From assembly GCA_947311815.1 (NCBI GenBank), contig CAMZMA010000223.1:1-24669 (forward strand): a stretch of DNA of 24,669 bases, in the 5' to 3' direction. A model generated the notes under the pieces. That model did not search any database. It worked only from the letters and a program-made list of their open reading frames with translations, and had not been told where the DNA came from. Positions 1 through 7,032 of this stretch are shown here, piece after piece (positions within the stretch are counted from its first letter, which is position 1; each line of letters opens with the position of its first letter). The position numbers and the translations under genes were made by a program. The DNA comes from an uncultured Flavobacteriaceae bacterium. GTDB lineage: Bacteria > Bacteroidota > Bacteroidia > Flavobacteriales > Flavobacteriaceae.

Positions 1-465
1 AAAAGGGACTCTGTTCCTTTTTCTTCTGAAAAAATATAATCAAATAATGACTTCAAAAAAGTCGCATTTATTACTTGAATTTAAGTTTTTAAAACATCTA
101 ACGGTTTGTTTTCTACAGAACTTACCTTATCTAATACGAATGTTTCTCACTTAAAAGTAACTAATTTAACAACAGCTACCAATACATTAAATGTAAATTA
201 CAACTATAATACCGTTATAGCCCCTAAAGGTTATCTATGGAGTGATACCATGGCAAGAACTTTTAAAAACAGTAACAATGCCGTATTATTTTACTCTTTA
301 CAAGAAGCTGCTGAAATTTATAGTTCAAAATTCGCATCGCATATTATTAGCAACGGTTCGCAAAATGTTATCACTTATATTACAGAAAATGGTGGCTACT
401 TAAAAGAATCTCAAAGCGCTATTAATGGCGATTTTAGAACGAAGAAACTGTATTTTTATGAGTAG
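1..465 (+). pseudogene. 3' part or degraded remnant of an unrecognised gene
   Basis: From about base 85 an open frame runs to a TAA at 463-465, giving about 119 residues if a TTG at 106 is the start. No ATG is available in this frame before 250. The same frame upstream also looks protein-like, but it is broken by TAA at 37-39, TGA at 76-78 and TAA at 82-84. I therefore read this as the surviving 3' end of a longer, decayed gene, or a gene whose start I cannot place. The product is Asn/Thr/Ser-rich at its beginning and has no signal peptide or membrane segment. A strong hairpin terminator follows the stop by 26 bases, which suggests that the gene was once transcribed through to here. I do not recognise the family. 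Confidence 0.4.
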
Positions 466-491
466 AATCTCGTGTATTTTATAACTTATAA

Positions 492-523
492 AACTCCCGA
501 TTTGATTTTTCAAATCGGGAGTT
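492..523. terminator. Two-way hairpin terminator between convergent genes
   Basis: A perfect 14-bp inverted repeat (492-505 with 510-523) encloses a TTTT loop. The core is CTCCCGATTTG paired with its complement. It lies between the + strand remnant ending at 465 and the - strand DUF4097-like gene ending at 540, so it can serve both. The flanks are AT-rich, but neither has a long pure T run. Confidence 0.85.
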
Positions 524-539
524 ATAATTTCAAATATTT

Positions 540-1460
540 TTAGTTTTTACGTAAATAAATACTTCCGAAACCTGTATTTAATTTCATCTTTACTTTTCCC
601 GATTTTAACTTTAATTTCATTTCTTGAACTCCGTAATATTCTTTTTCTGATATTATTTTAAAATCTAAATTGCTATATATTTCACTTGCTTTTGCATCAA
701 CTAAAATATTAGATGATTTCGGAAAAGTAACATCAATATATCCGTTATTGGTATAAACAGAATACAATTTTTGAGGCAATTTTTTATCAAATATAATTTT
801 TACATTTCCTCCTAAAGAATTGATAGAAACAGGGCCTGTAACGTCTTTTAATTTTAAATTATTTAAAGACGATGATATCTCTACTTCGCCAGAAAAATCA
901 GTTAAACTAGATATTTTGGAATTGTAAAAAAATACTGAATTTTCTCTGTTAGTTGATTTACAATTTGATGAATCCCAAATTAATTTTAAAGAGTTTGGCA
1001 CCATTATTTGGTAAGCTTCTCCGCTTACCATAACAAAGGTATCATCAGTATTATCATCATATAGAATAAGTTCTCCATTTTTTTGTTCAATTTTTAAATA
1101 AATGCCATTATCAGCATCCGATTTTTTACCTAATTTTTTTAACCCTTTTTTTTGTTTTTTATTAGAATTAATACGAAACCCTCTTATAGGTCTTGTAATA
1201 GAAAGTGAATCTATGTTTATATTCGAAATTCTACCATTTGTAAAATTAGAAGTAACTTTAGAGAAAAAAACATGATTTCGTCTATATTTAGACAAACTTT
1301 TTATCACCACTTCTTTTCCATCATAGCCTTTTATCTGAAAATTTTTAGACGAACATATTTTTAACACGCCTTTTTTAAACGGAATTTTCTTTTCTTGAGC
1401 ATTTGTTGTTACTTGAATTAGCAAAAAGAGTACTGTAATTATTTTTGCGATATTTTTCAT
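540..1460 (-). CDS. Exported DUF4097-like (putative adhesin fold) protein
   Basis: This is a 306-residue protein. Residues 1-21 form a Sec signal peptide ending TTNAQ, so the mature protein is exported. The remainder is rich in short beta strands with repeated turns such as 'GEVEISSS', 'GPVSINSLGGNV' and 'NGYIDVTFP'. That pattern is typical of the DUF4097 family, a predicted right-handed beta-sheet stack often labelled putative adhesin. No catalytic residues are visible. It is the last gene of a three-gene operon, 6 bases after the HEAT-repeat gene and downstream of an ECF sigma factor. DUF4097-type proteins often accompany such sigma factors in Bacteroidota, so a role in envelope sensing or in the regulated output is an inference. 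A two-way terminator follows it. The family call rests on pattern, not on a search. Confidence 0.7.
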   Translation of the reverse strand: MKNIAKIITVLFLLIQVTTNAQEKKIPFKKGVLKICSSKNFQIKGYDGKEVVIKSLSKYRRNHVFFSKVTSNFTNGRISNINIDSLSITRPIRGFRINSNKKQKKGLKKLGKKSDADNGIYLKIEQKNGELILYDDNTDDTFVMVSGEAYQIMVPNSLKLIWDSSNCKSTNRENSVFFYNSKISSLTDFSGEVEISSSLNNLKLKDVTGPVSINSLGGNVKIIFDKKLPQKLYSVYTNNGYIDVTFPKSSNILVDAKASEIYSNLDFKIISEKEYYGVQEMKLKLKSGKVKMKLNTGFGSIYLRKN

Positions 1461-1466
1461 TTTTTT

Positions 1467-2072
1467 TTACTGTTTTAAATTATTCATAGCCAAAGCTGCG
1501 TTACTTTTAACTATCGGAAATGTTTGTTTGTTTTCCATAATTTTTTTAAGCGATTTTTGTGCACGTTTTTCTCTTAAAAAACTAACGGATGTAATCAACT
1601 TGATTTGCACCAAGGGTAATGTTTCTTTTTCTAAAGCAATAATTAAATTTTTTCTAATAAGTTCATTGGTGGGGAATTTTAACAAAGCGTCTATCGTGGC
1701 AATTTTTACGTTGCCATTACTATCGGTATGTAAAATTTTAATCAATGTTTTAATAATTTGCGTGTCTTCTTTGGTATAATCATCACTAAAACTATAAATA
1801 CCTTCTAACCGAACACCTGCAGAATCTGCACTCAAATTTGCCATCAATTCTTTCTTTATTTCTTGTTGATTGATGATTTTTACTCCAATAAAAATCCCTA
1901 AAATCAAACAAGCTGCCAATGCAATATATTTTAAATAAACCACCTTGTTTTTAGTTGGTTTTTGATGTAATTTGTTCTTTAAAGCAGTTTTAAAAACGGC
2001 ATCAAAATCTGTTGATAATTTTTTATCATCAAACTCGTTTTTATGTTCTTGTATGTATTTTTTTAAATCCAT
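1467..2072 (-). CDS. Membrane-anchored HEAT-repeat protein, possible anti-sigma partner
   Basis: This 201-residue protein has a basic N-terminal cytoplasmic part of about 45 residues, one membrane segment at about 46-67 (AACLILGIFIGV) and a C-terminal domain of paired helices from about 75. The helical repeats, for example around 'NVKIATIDALLKF' and 'ETLPLVQIKLITSV', look like HEAT repeats. The gene starts one base after the sigma factor stop and is followed at once by a DUF4097-like gene. Its position and its cytoplasm-membrane-periplasm layout match anti-sigma factors, but there is no zinc-binding HxxxCxxC (ZAS) motif. If it binds the sigma factor, it does so with a different N-terminal module. 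The HEAT domain would face the periplasm and could sense a ligand or the neighbouring exported protein. The anti-sigma role is inferred from context only. Confidence 0.7.
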   Translation of the reverse strand: MDLKKYIQEHKNEFDDKKLSTDFDAVFKTALKNKLHQKPTKNKVVYLKYIALAACLILGIFIGVKIINQQEIKKELMANLSADSAGVRLEGIYSFSDDYTKEDTQIIKTLIKILHTDSNGNVKIATIDALLKFPTNELIRKNLIIALEKETLPLVQIKLITSVSFLREKRAQKSLKKIMENKQTFPIVKSNAALAMNNLKQ

Positions 2073-2073
2073 T

Positions 2074-2604
2074 TTAATGGTTTTTATTTAATTGTTCTAG
2101 TAACATATTCTTACCTCTTCTGTATTGGTTTCTAACCGTACTTTCGTTGATTTTTAGCAAGTGACCAATTTCTTTATGTGTGTAATTTTCAATAAGATAC
2201 AGTACTAAAACAATTCGGTATTTTTCTTTTAGTTGATGGATACAAGCCTTAATTTTATCAACTGAAAAAGTAATATCATCTTCATTAACAACCTCTTCAA
2301 TTTCAGTTTCTAACAGATAGGTTTCTTCTAACCAAACAATCTTTTTGCGTTTTCTAAGCACATCTAAAGAGTAATTAATGACAATTCTATTTAACCAAGA
2401 ACCTAAATGTTTTTCTTCTTTGATTTGATGGATTTTCTCAAATCCTTTTATAAATGATTCTTGCACTGCATCTTGTGCATCTTCTCTGTTTTTTAAAATT
2501 CTAAAACTACTATTATACAGCCTGTTTTTGTACAAATTATATACTTGCATTTGAGCCGAATACACGTTGTTTTTACAATCTTGTATGAGTTTTTGTTCGT
2601 TCAA
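2074..2604 (-). CDS. ECF-type RNA polymerase sigma factor
   Basis: A 176-residue sigma-70 family protein containing only regions 2 and 4, as in ECF (group 4) sigma factors. Region 2 spans about 18-90, with the conserved 'EDAQDAVQESFIKGF' core at 41-55 and the promoter-melting helix 'LGSWLNRIVINYSLDVLRKR' at 67-86. Region 4 spans about 115-172, with a helix-turn-helix at 'YTHKEIGHLLKINESTVRNQ' (141-160). It directs core polymerase to a dedicated promoter set, probably including its own operon. It is first in the operon, followed by the HEAT-repeat membrane protein and the DUF4097-like protein. The length is normal, and an acidic linker (about 95-110) separates the two domains. The stimulus and regulon cannot be read from the sequence. 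Confidence 0.93.
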   Translation of the reverse strand: MNEQKLIQDCKNNVYSAQMQVYNLYKNRLYNSSFRILKNREDAQDAVQESFIKGFEKIHQIKEEKHLGSWLNRIVINYSLDVLRKRKKIVWLEETYLLETEIEEVVNEDDITFSVDKIKACIHQLKEKYRIVLVLYLIENYTHKEIGHLLKINESTVRNQYRRGKNMLLEQLNKNH

Positions 2605-2690
2605 AAAATTGAGTTAGTTAGCCTTCTATTATTAGAACGCAGATTTTTTAAAAGTGTCGCAAAAAAATACGATTTTTTTTACACAAAAAA

Positions 2691-2714
2691 AACCACTATC
2701 AAAAAATAGTGGTT
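2691..2714 (-). terminator. Rho-independent terminator of folE
   Basis: A 9-bp perfect stem (AACCACTAT at 2691-2699, complement at 2706-2714) has a 6-base loop. Read on the - strand it is followed at once by eight T residues (2683-2690 on the + strand is A-rich), the classic intrinsic terminator form. It lies 26 bases past the folE stop and upstream of the sigma factor operon. Confidence 0.9.
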
Positions 2715-2739
2715 CGGGTTATGTATGTTTAGGATGTTA

Positions 2740-3429
2740 TCAATCAAAATCGGTGTCCATTTTAATATAGTCTAAAAATTCTCTACGCACATCTCTGTCT
2801 TTAAATTTTCCGCCAAATTCTGATGTTACGGTACTACTTTCAATGTCTTTAATTCCTCTTGAATTTACGCATAAATGTTTTGCATCAATAACACAAGCAA
2901 CATCATCTGTACCTAAAGCATTTTGTAAAGATTGTACAATTTGCATGGTCAAACGCTCTTGAACTTGTGGTCTTTTAGAAAAATATTCTACAATTCGGTT
3001 CATTTTAGAAAGCCCAATTACTTTACCATTAGAAATATAAGCAACATGTGCTCTACCAATAATTGGCAATAAATGATGCTCGCAAGTAGAATACACAATA
3101 ATGTTTTTTTCTACCAACATTTCGCCGTACTTATAATTATTATCAAACGTAGAAGCTTTGGGCATATTTTTAGGATTCAATCCCATAAACAACTCATTTA
3201 CAAATGCTTTTGCAACTCGTTTCGGAGTTCCTTGTAAACTATCATCGGTTAAATCCATCCCTAAAGTTTGTAAAATATCTCTTACACTTTCTTGAATTTT
3301 TTCAATTTTTTCGCTGTCAGAAATAGCAAAAGCATCATCACGCAAAGGTGTTTTTGCTGATGTACCTACGTGATTTTCTCCTATTTCGTCTATTTTTGGT
3401 TGATTCATTTCGTTATTTACTTCGAACAT
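2740..3429 (-). CDS. folE: GTP cyclohydrolase I
   Basis: A 229-residue enzyme that converts GTP to 7,8-dihydroneopterin triphosphate, the first step of tetrahydrofolate/pterin synthesis, in the cytoplasm as a homodecamer. The zinc site is visible: C116 and H119 in 'STCEHHLLP', and C187 in 'HLCVNSRG'. 'GLSKMNRIVEYFSKRPQVQE' (139-158) is the conserved core shared by type IA enzymes. The N-terminal 35 residues are variable and probably disordered. Transcription is likely from its own promoter (TATCTTTG on the - strand at 3458-3451), and a strong terminator follows, so it appears monocistronic. The length is slightly above the usual ~200-220 because of the N-terminal tail. Confidence 0.97.
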   Translation of the reverse strand: MFEVNNEMNQPKIDEIGENHVGTSAKTPLRDDAFAISDSEKIEKIQESVRDILQTLGMDLTDDSLQGTPKRVAKAFVNELFMGLNPKNMPKASTFDNNYKYGEMLVEKNIIVYSTCEHHLLPIIGRAHVAYISNGKVIGLSKMNRIVEYFSKRPQVQERLTMQIVQSLQNALGTDDVACVIDAKHLCVNSRGIKDIESSTVTSEFGGKFKDRDVRREFLDYIKMDTDFD

Positions 3430-3450
3430 TATCTTTTCTTAATTAGGTTG

Positions 3451-3458
3451 CAAAGATA
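3451..3458 (-). promoter_or_regulatory. Candidate -7 element of folE
   Basis: On the - strand this reads TATCTTTG, an exact match to the Bacteroidota -7 consensus TAnnTTTG, 21 bases before the folE ATG. I see no clear TTG at the -33 position. Confidence 0.5.
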
Positions 3459-3519
3459 CGACAAACAGATAAGGGTAAATCTATTTTTTTAAAGTTTGTA
3501 TCAATGCAATTATAAATTT

Positions 3520-4890
3520 TTATGATGCTACATTTTTTATCAACGCTGCTAATGAGCAAGTAATTTGCGTACCGTTTGTCATATTTTTTAATGTAAAAAC
3601 ACCACCTTCTACTTTAGAAACCACAAACTCAATTTCTCTATTGCTTACGTATTTCCATTGTTTTTTCTGTTGTTTGTTACTCGTTGCTGTATCAGGATAA
3701 ATTTCTGATTTCACACCATTCTTACGCAATTCTTTAATTGCTTTTAAAGCAGTAATATTACTAGCTACATCAAAATTTAAAAACAAAACTTTGGGTTTTG
3801 GTAATGCAACCGATTGTAACAAACCGAGTTCTTCCATTACCAAATAAATACGATCTAAACCAAACGAAATACCAACACCACTTATTACATCTTTTAGCCC
3901 AAAAACACCTGTTAAATCGTCATATCTTCCGCCGCCGCCAATCGAACCCATTTTTACTTCAGGCGGTGCAGCAACTTCAAAAATAGCACCTGTATAATAG
4001 TTCAAACCTCTTGCTAAAGTTACATCTACTTCTAATCTTGCTGATGTTAACCCGAGTGTTTTAACAGATTCGATAACAAAACGTAATTCTTCTACGCCTT
4101 TTGTTCCTTCTTCGGATGTTTGCAACATTGCCGATAAAGAAGCTAATTTATCTTCATTAGATCCCGAAAAATGAAACAACGGATTCACTTTTTGAATCGC
4201 CGTTTCAGAAATCCCTTTCGATAGCATTTCTTTTACAACTCCCTCCTCGCCTATTTTGTCTAATTTATCTAACGCCACCGTAAAATCGATAAGTTTATCT
4301 TGTGCACCAATTACCTCGGCAATACCCGATAATATTTTTCGATTGTTAATTTTTATAGTCGTTCTTTGTAAACCTAACTTACTAAAAACAGCATCGTATA
4401 ATTGTACAAATTCTACTTCTTGTAATAACGATTTGCTTCCAACTACATCGGCATCGCATTGATAAAACTCTCTAAAACGCCCTTTTTGCGGACGATCTGC
4501 TCTCCAAACAGGTTGTATTTGATAACGCTTAAACGGAAATGTAATATCGTTTTGATGCTGTACCACATATCTTGCAAATGGCACAGTTAAATCGTAACGG
4601 AGTGCTTTTTCGGAGATTTTTGAGGTGATTTGTAAACTATTTTTTTCTTGTAACAGCTGTTCTTCAACCTTTTTCAAATAATCTCCAGAATTCAATATTT
4701 TAAAAATCAAACGATCACCTTCATCGCCATATTTTCCCATCAAGGTAGATGAGTTTTCAAAACTGGGCGTTTCAATCGGTTGAAATCCGTAAACTTCAAA
4801 AGTTTCTTGTATAGTATTAAATATATAGCGTCTTTTTGCTACTTCTGTAGCCGAAAAATCTCTTGTTCCTTTAGGAATGCTTGGTTTCAT
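3520..4890 (-). CDS. hisS: Histidyl-tRNA synthetase
   Basis: This is a class II aminoacyl-tRNA synthetase of 456 residues that charges tRNA-His. From the ATG at 4890 the protein opens 'MKPSIPKGTRDF', the standard HisRS N-terminus. Motif 2 is seen in 'FKRYQIQPVWRADRPQKGRF', the histidine-specific peptides in 'ARGLNYYTGAIFEV' and 'GSIGGGGRYDDL', and motif 3 in 'GVGISFGLDRIYLV'. A C-terminal anticodon-binding domain follows ('PKVLFLNFDV' onward). An in-frame upstream ATG at 4989 would add 33 residues, but that stretch is encoded by a heptanucleotide repeat (4897-4952) and a dispersed repeat. It resembles no HisRS N-terminus, so I reject it. The gene stands between folE and the BrkB pair, all on the same strand but with sizeable gaps. 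Confidence 0.97.
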   Translation of the reverse strand: MKPSIPKGTRDFSATEVAKRRYIFNTIQETFEVYGFQPIETPSFENSSTLMGKYGDEGDRLIFKILNSGDYLKKVEEQLLQEKNSLQITSKISEKALRYDLTVPFARYVVQHQNDITFPFKRYQIQPVWRADRPQKGRFREFYQCDADVVGSKSLLQEVEFVQLYDAVFSKLGLQRTTIKINNRKILSGIAEVIGAQDKLIDFTVALDKLDKIGEEGVVKEMLSKGISETAIQKVNPLFHFSGSNEDKLASLSAMLQTSEEGTKGVEELRFVIESVKTLGLTSARLEVDVTLARGLNYYTGAIFEVAAPPEVKMGSIGGGGRYDDLTGVFGLKDVISGVGISFGLDRIYLVMEELGLLQSVALPKPKVLFLNFDVASNITALKAIKELRKNGVKSEIYPDTATSNKQQKKQWKYVSNREIEFVVSKVEGGVFTLKNMTNGTQITCSLAALIKNVAS

Positions 4891-4896
4891 TTTTTT

Positions 4897-4952
4897 GGTT
4901 TTCGGTTGTCGGTTGTCTGTTTTCAGTTGTCGGTTGTTTGTTGTTTGTTCTA
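4897..4952. repeat. Degenerate heptanucleotide tandem repeat upstream of hisS
   Basis: Eight consecutive 7-base units can be read on the + strand: GGTTTTC, GGTTGTC, GGTTGTC, TGTTTTC, AGTTGTC, GGTTGTT, TGTTGTT, TGTTCTA. The array ends six bases before the hisS ATG, so it forms the 5' leader of that gene. Confidence 0.85.
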
Positions 4953-4974
4953 GTATTCCGAATGCAATCAGAAT

Positions 4975-5057
4975 GTATCGAGAACTCATTAATTTTTCAC
5001 AGTTACTTCTCGATACTAATTTTATTCATTTCCATTCATAAAATTCACTCGAAGTGA
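4975..5057. repeat. Dispersed intergenic repeat, copy 1, with a short inverted repeat
   Basis: GTATCGAGAA (4975-4984) is the exact reverse complement of TTCTCGATAC (5007-5016). The stretch 5007-5057, which starts TTCTCGATAC and ends ACTCGAAGTGATA, recurs in reverse orientation at 12762-12804. An 18-base identical core (TTCGAGTGAATTTTATGA on the other strand) is shared, and the second copy is about ten bases shorter in the middle. Both copies are intergenic. Confidence 0.75.
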
Positions 5058-5116
5058 TAAATTTATTATTGATTAATGAGTTTGCAAATATCGGAAAAAT
5101 TGTTTTAGAAAATCGG

Positions 5117-5545
5117 TTAGTTAAAATAATTTGAGTAGCCCAAAACGTGTTTTTCTAATTGATGTAAGTTCTCTTTTCTCTCCTTTTTATCTTTTGATGT
5201 GAGTCCGTCAAAATAAGAAATCATCGGTTTTAAATAATTGTGTAATTGCTCATGTGCTTCTCCTTTCATGGTGCATCTAGAAAAAATTTGGGTAAATTGA
5301 TTTTCTAAGGTTTCTTTTAAAGACGTATAACTCTCTACATCAGCATTTTTAGAAAAAGAGGCAATCGTTTTCTTCATAGCTGCAATTCCGTCAGTAGTTT
5401 CTTTATTTGCTTTCCACAATGTGCCGTTATTTAAAACAACTCCTTCAATTTTGATAGATGCACTATCAATTTTTTCTTTTTTTTGTTGATTGCAATTGAT
5501 AAACAACAATGCTGTTGCTAAAAATAGTAGTACTTTTTTATTCAT
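5117..5545 (-). CDS. Small lipoprotein of unknown function
   Basis: A 142-residue protein with a type II signal peptide. The lipobox is 'LFINC', with C18 as the lipidated residue, followed by a polar 'NQQKKEK' linker. The mature part is mostly helical. It has a conserved-looking 'CTMKGEAHEQLHNYLKPM' segment whose Cys and two His residues could bind a metal or haem, or pack in a four-helix bundle, but I cannot show this. It starts four bases after the BrkB/YihY-type gene stop, so the two are almost certainly co-transcribed. It probably sits at the inner face of the outer membrane or on the inner membrane. I do not recognise a named family. Confidence 0.85.
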   Translation of the reverse strand: MNKKVLLFLATALLFINCNQQKKEKIDSASIKIEGVVLNNGTLWKANKETTDGIAAMKKTIASFSKNADVESYTSLKETLENQFTQIFSRCTMKGEAHEQLHNYLKPMISYFDGLTSKDKKERKENLHQLEKHVLGYSNYFN

Positions 5546-5549
5546 GATT

Positions 5550-6482
5550 TCAAATTTTTATTCGTTTATTTTTTCGTTTTAATCGATTGATAGATGCATT
5601 TAACTCAAAACCTAAGAGTAAAATAATGGAGTTTAGCCAAATAAATAGCATCAAAATTAATAGCGTTCCGATAGAACCATACAACTCATTATATTTAGAA
5701 AATTCGGTTACGTAAAAACTAAATACATAAAAGGTTAATATCGATAAAATGGTGGTAAATATAGTACCTGCAGAGAAAAAAGAAGATTGTTTTCCTTGTT
5801 TTGTTCCGTAATGAAATAGCATTGAAACCGTGGTAAAAACCATCACTACAAACAAAGCGCCTCTACCAAATTGCAACCAAAAAATATCATTTTCTAACCA
5901 ACCTTGTGCTTTTAATTTATTAAGCGCAATTCCAAAGAAAATAGTTAACGCAACGGTTACTATTAAGAAAAAAACCATCACCAAAGACACTACTAAAGAT
6001 ATAAAATACGTTTTTATGACATTCCGTACTTCTTTGATGTGATACGAATATTCGAATCCGCCAAAAATAGCATTTACACCGTTTGTCATTAAAAAAATGG
6101 AAAGTAAAAAGCCGAATGAAAGTAAACCTCCGTATTGATTATTTATGATGTCATCTAACACAGAGTTTACGGCATCAAACGTTTTGGGTGGTAAAACTTC
6201 TGCAATAAGCGCCATTAATTCGGCTTGAAAACCATCAATAGGGATATACGGAATTAAAGTTAACACAAACAACATAAACGGAAAAATTGCCATAAAAAAA
6301 CTGAACGAAATACCGCTTGCACGCGTTGTTAATGCTCCTTTTACAATACCAATAATGTACATTTCTAAGACATCATACAAAGACATCCCTTGCAACCCAG
6401 GTATTTTTATTTTCTTCCCGAAACGCACCAAAATATTAATGATGGGTATTTTTGATAAGTTATCTTCTATTGGTTTTGTCAT
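5550..6482 (-). CDS. YihY/BrkB family inner-membrane protein
   Basis: A 310-residue integral membrane protein with six likely membrane segments, at about 56-80, 118-138, 158-186, 208-224, 238-260 and 268-292. The C-terminal signature 'YGSIGTLLILMLFIWLNSII' followed by 'LLGFELNA' is characteristic of the YihY/BrkB family, once misannotated as RNase BN. The short basic tail 'RLKRKNKRIKI' fits a cytoplasmic C-terminus. The function of the family is not established; transport or envelope integrity has been proposed. The gene is the first of a two-gene unit with the lipoprotein at 5117-5545. Its 5' leader consists of the short-period repeats bordering the S23-like gene, one unit of which (TAACTTTG on the - strand) resembles a promoter. 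Confidence 0.9.
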   Translation of the reverse strand: MTKPIEDNLSKIPIINILVRFGKKIKIPGLQGMSLYDVLEMYIIGIVKGALTTRASGISFSFFMAIFPFMLFVLTLIPYIPIDGFQAELMALIAEVLPPKTFDAVNSVLDDIINNQYGGLLSFGFLLSIFLMTNGVNAIFGGFEYSYHIKEVRNVIKTYFISLVVSLVMVFFLIVTVALTIFFGIALNKLKAQGWLENDIFWLQFGRGALFVVMVFTTVSMLFHYGTKQGKQSSFFSAGTIFTTILSILTFYVFSFYVTEFSKYNELYGSIGTLLILMLFIWLNSIILLLGFELNASINRLKRKNKRIKI

Positions 6483-6493
6483 TTTTTATGGTT

Positions 6494-6501
6494 CAAAGTT
6501 A
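6494..6501 (-). promoter_or_regulatory. Candidate -7 element of the BrkB gene inside a repeat
   Basis: On the - strand the unit reads TAACTTTG, fitting TAnnTTTG, 11 bases before the ATG at 6482. It is one copy of an 8-base repeat unit, and another TAACTTTG lies at 6526-6533. It is therefore unclear whether this is a functional promoter or chance. Confidence 0.35.
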
Positions 6502-6564
6502 CAAAGGGGTTAAGTTACAAAGGTGCAAAGTTACAGAGACGTAAAGGTGCAAAGTGCAATGGTT
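6494..6564. repeat. 8-base degenerate tandem repeats, left flank of the S23-like gene
   Basis: On the + strand, successive units are CAAAGTTA, CAAAGGGG, TTAAGTTA, CAAAGGTG, CAAAGTTA, CAGAGACG, TAAAGGTG, CAAAGTG and CAATGGTT. The inner 23 bases (6543-6565) are an inverted copy, with one mismatch, of 6971-6993 on the other side of the gene. Confidence 0.85.
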
Positions 6565-6569
6565 TTAAA

Positions 6570-6929
6570 TTATCTTTTCTCTTTTAATTTTCTGATTAAA
6601 CTCGATAGCATTCTTTCTATTTCTCTTGATAACTCAAACAATTCTTTAAATTTTTCTTTTGAAATATACGCTAAATTATAAGAAATTTCTACTTGAGTTT
6701 GTAATTCAAATAAAGAAGCAATGGCTATATTTAAAAACCGAATATAATCATTCAATCCTTGTCGTCCAAAACCTTCTGATATGTTGCTTGGTACAGAAAT
6801 AGCACTTCTTCTCATTTGCGAAGTAAGACCAAATATTTCTTCTCTTGGAAATTTTTTAGAAACCTTATAAATCTCTGTTACATAACTCATCGATTTTTGC
6901 CAAACAACTAATTCTCTAAACGTTTTCAT
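6570..6929 (-). CDS. Four-helix-bundle protein, S23/IVP (Avd-like) family
   Basis: This 119-residue protein has the family hallmarks: 'FRELVVWQKSM' at the N-terminus, 'FGLTSQMRRSAISVPSNISE' at 34-53 and 'IASLFELQTQVEISYNL' at 70-86. Members fold as four-helix bundles. Some are encoded in intervening sequences inserted in 23S rRNA genes, and a related protein (Avd) assists diversity-generating retroelements. Many are free-standing and of unknown function. Here there is no 23S rRNA gene, reverse transcriptase or variable repeat nearby. Instead the gene is tightly framed by short-period tandem repeats that form an inverted repeat about 430 bases apart, suggesting a small mobile or once-mobile unit. 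The protein is basic and lacks any signal or membrane segment. Confidence 0.92.
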   Translation of the reverse strand: MKTFRELVVWQKSMSYVTEIYKVSKKFPREEIFGLTSQMRRSAISVPSNISEGFGRQGLNDYIRFLNIAIASLFELQTQVEISYNLAYISKEKFKELFELSREIERMLSSLIRKLKEKR

Positions 6930-6970
6930 TTTTTTATCCTAATTTAAAAACCTTTTTAAACTTTACCTCC

Positions 6971-7022
6971 AAACCTTTGCACTTTGCACCTTTGTCCGTT
7001 TAACCTTTCAACTCTCTAACTT
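6971..7022. repeat. 7-8-base degenerate tandem repeats, right flank of the S23-like gene
   Basis: Read on the - strand, the units are TAAAGTTA, GAGAGTTG, AAAGGTTA, AACGGACA, AAGGTGCA, AAGTGCA and AAGGTTT. They are the same kind of unit as the left flank but in the opposite orientation. 6971-6993 pairs with 6543-6565 with a single mismatch in 23 bases. Confidence 0.8.
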
Positions 7023-7032
7023 TACATCTTCA

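Noticed and set aside
4891..4989. 33-residue N-terminal extension of HisRS from an upstream in-frame ATG
   Set aside because: It is encoded by a heptamer repeat and a dispersed repeat, matches no HisRS N-terminus, and the ATG at 4890 gives the standard start.
6570..6929. 23S rRNA intervening sequence or a DGR accessory gene
   Set aside because: The protein family fits, but no rRNA sequence, reverse transcriptase, template or variable repeat is present in the window.
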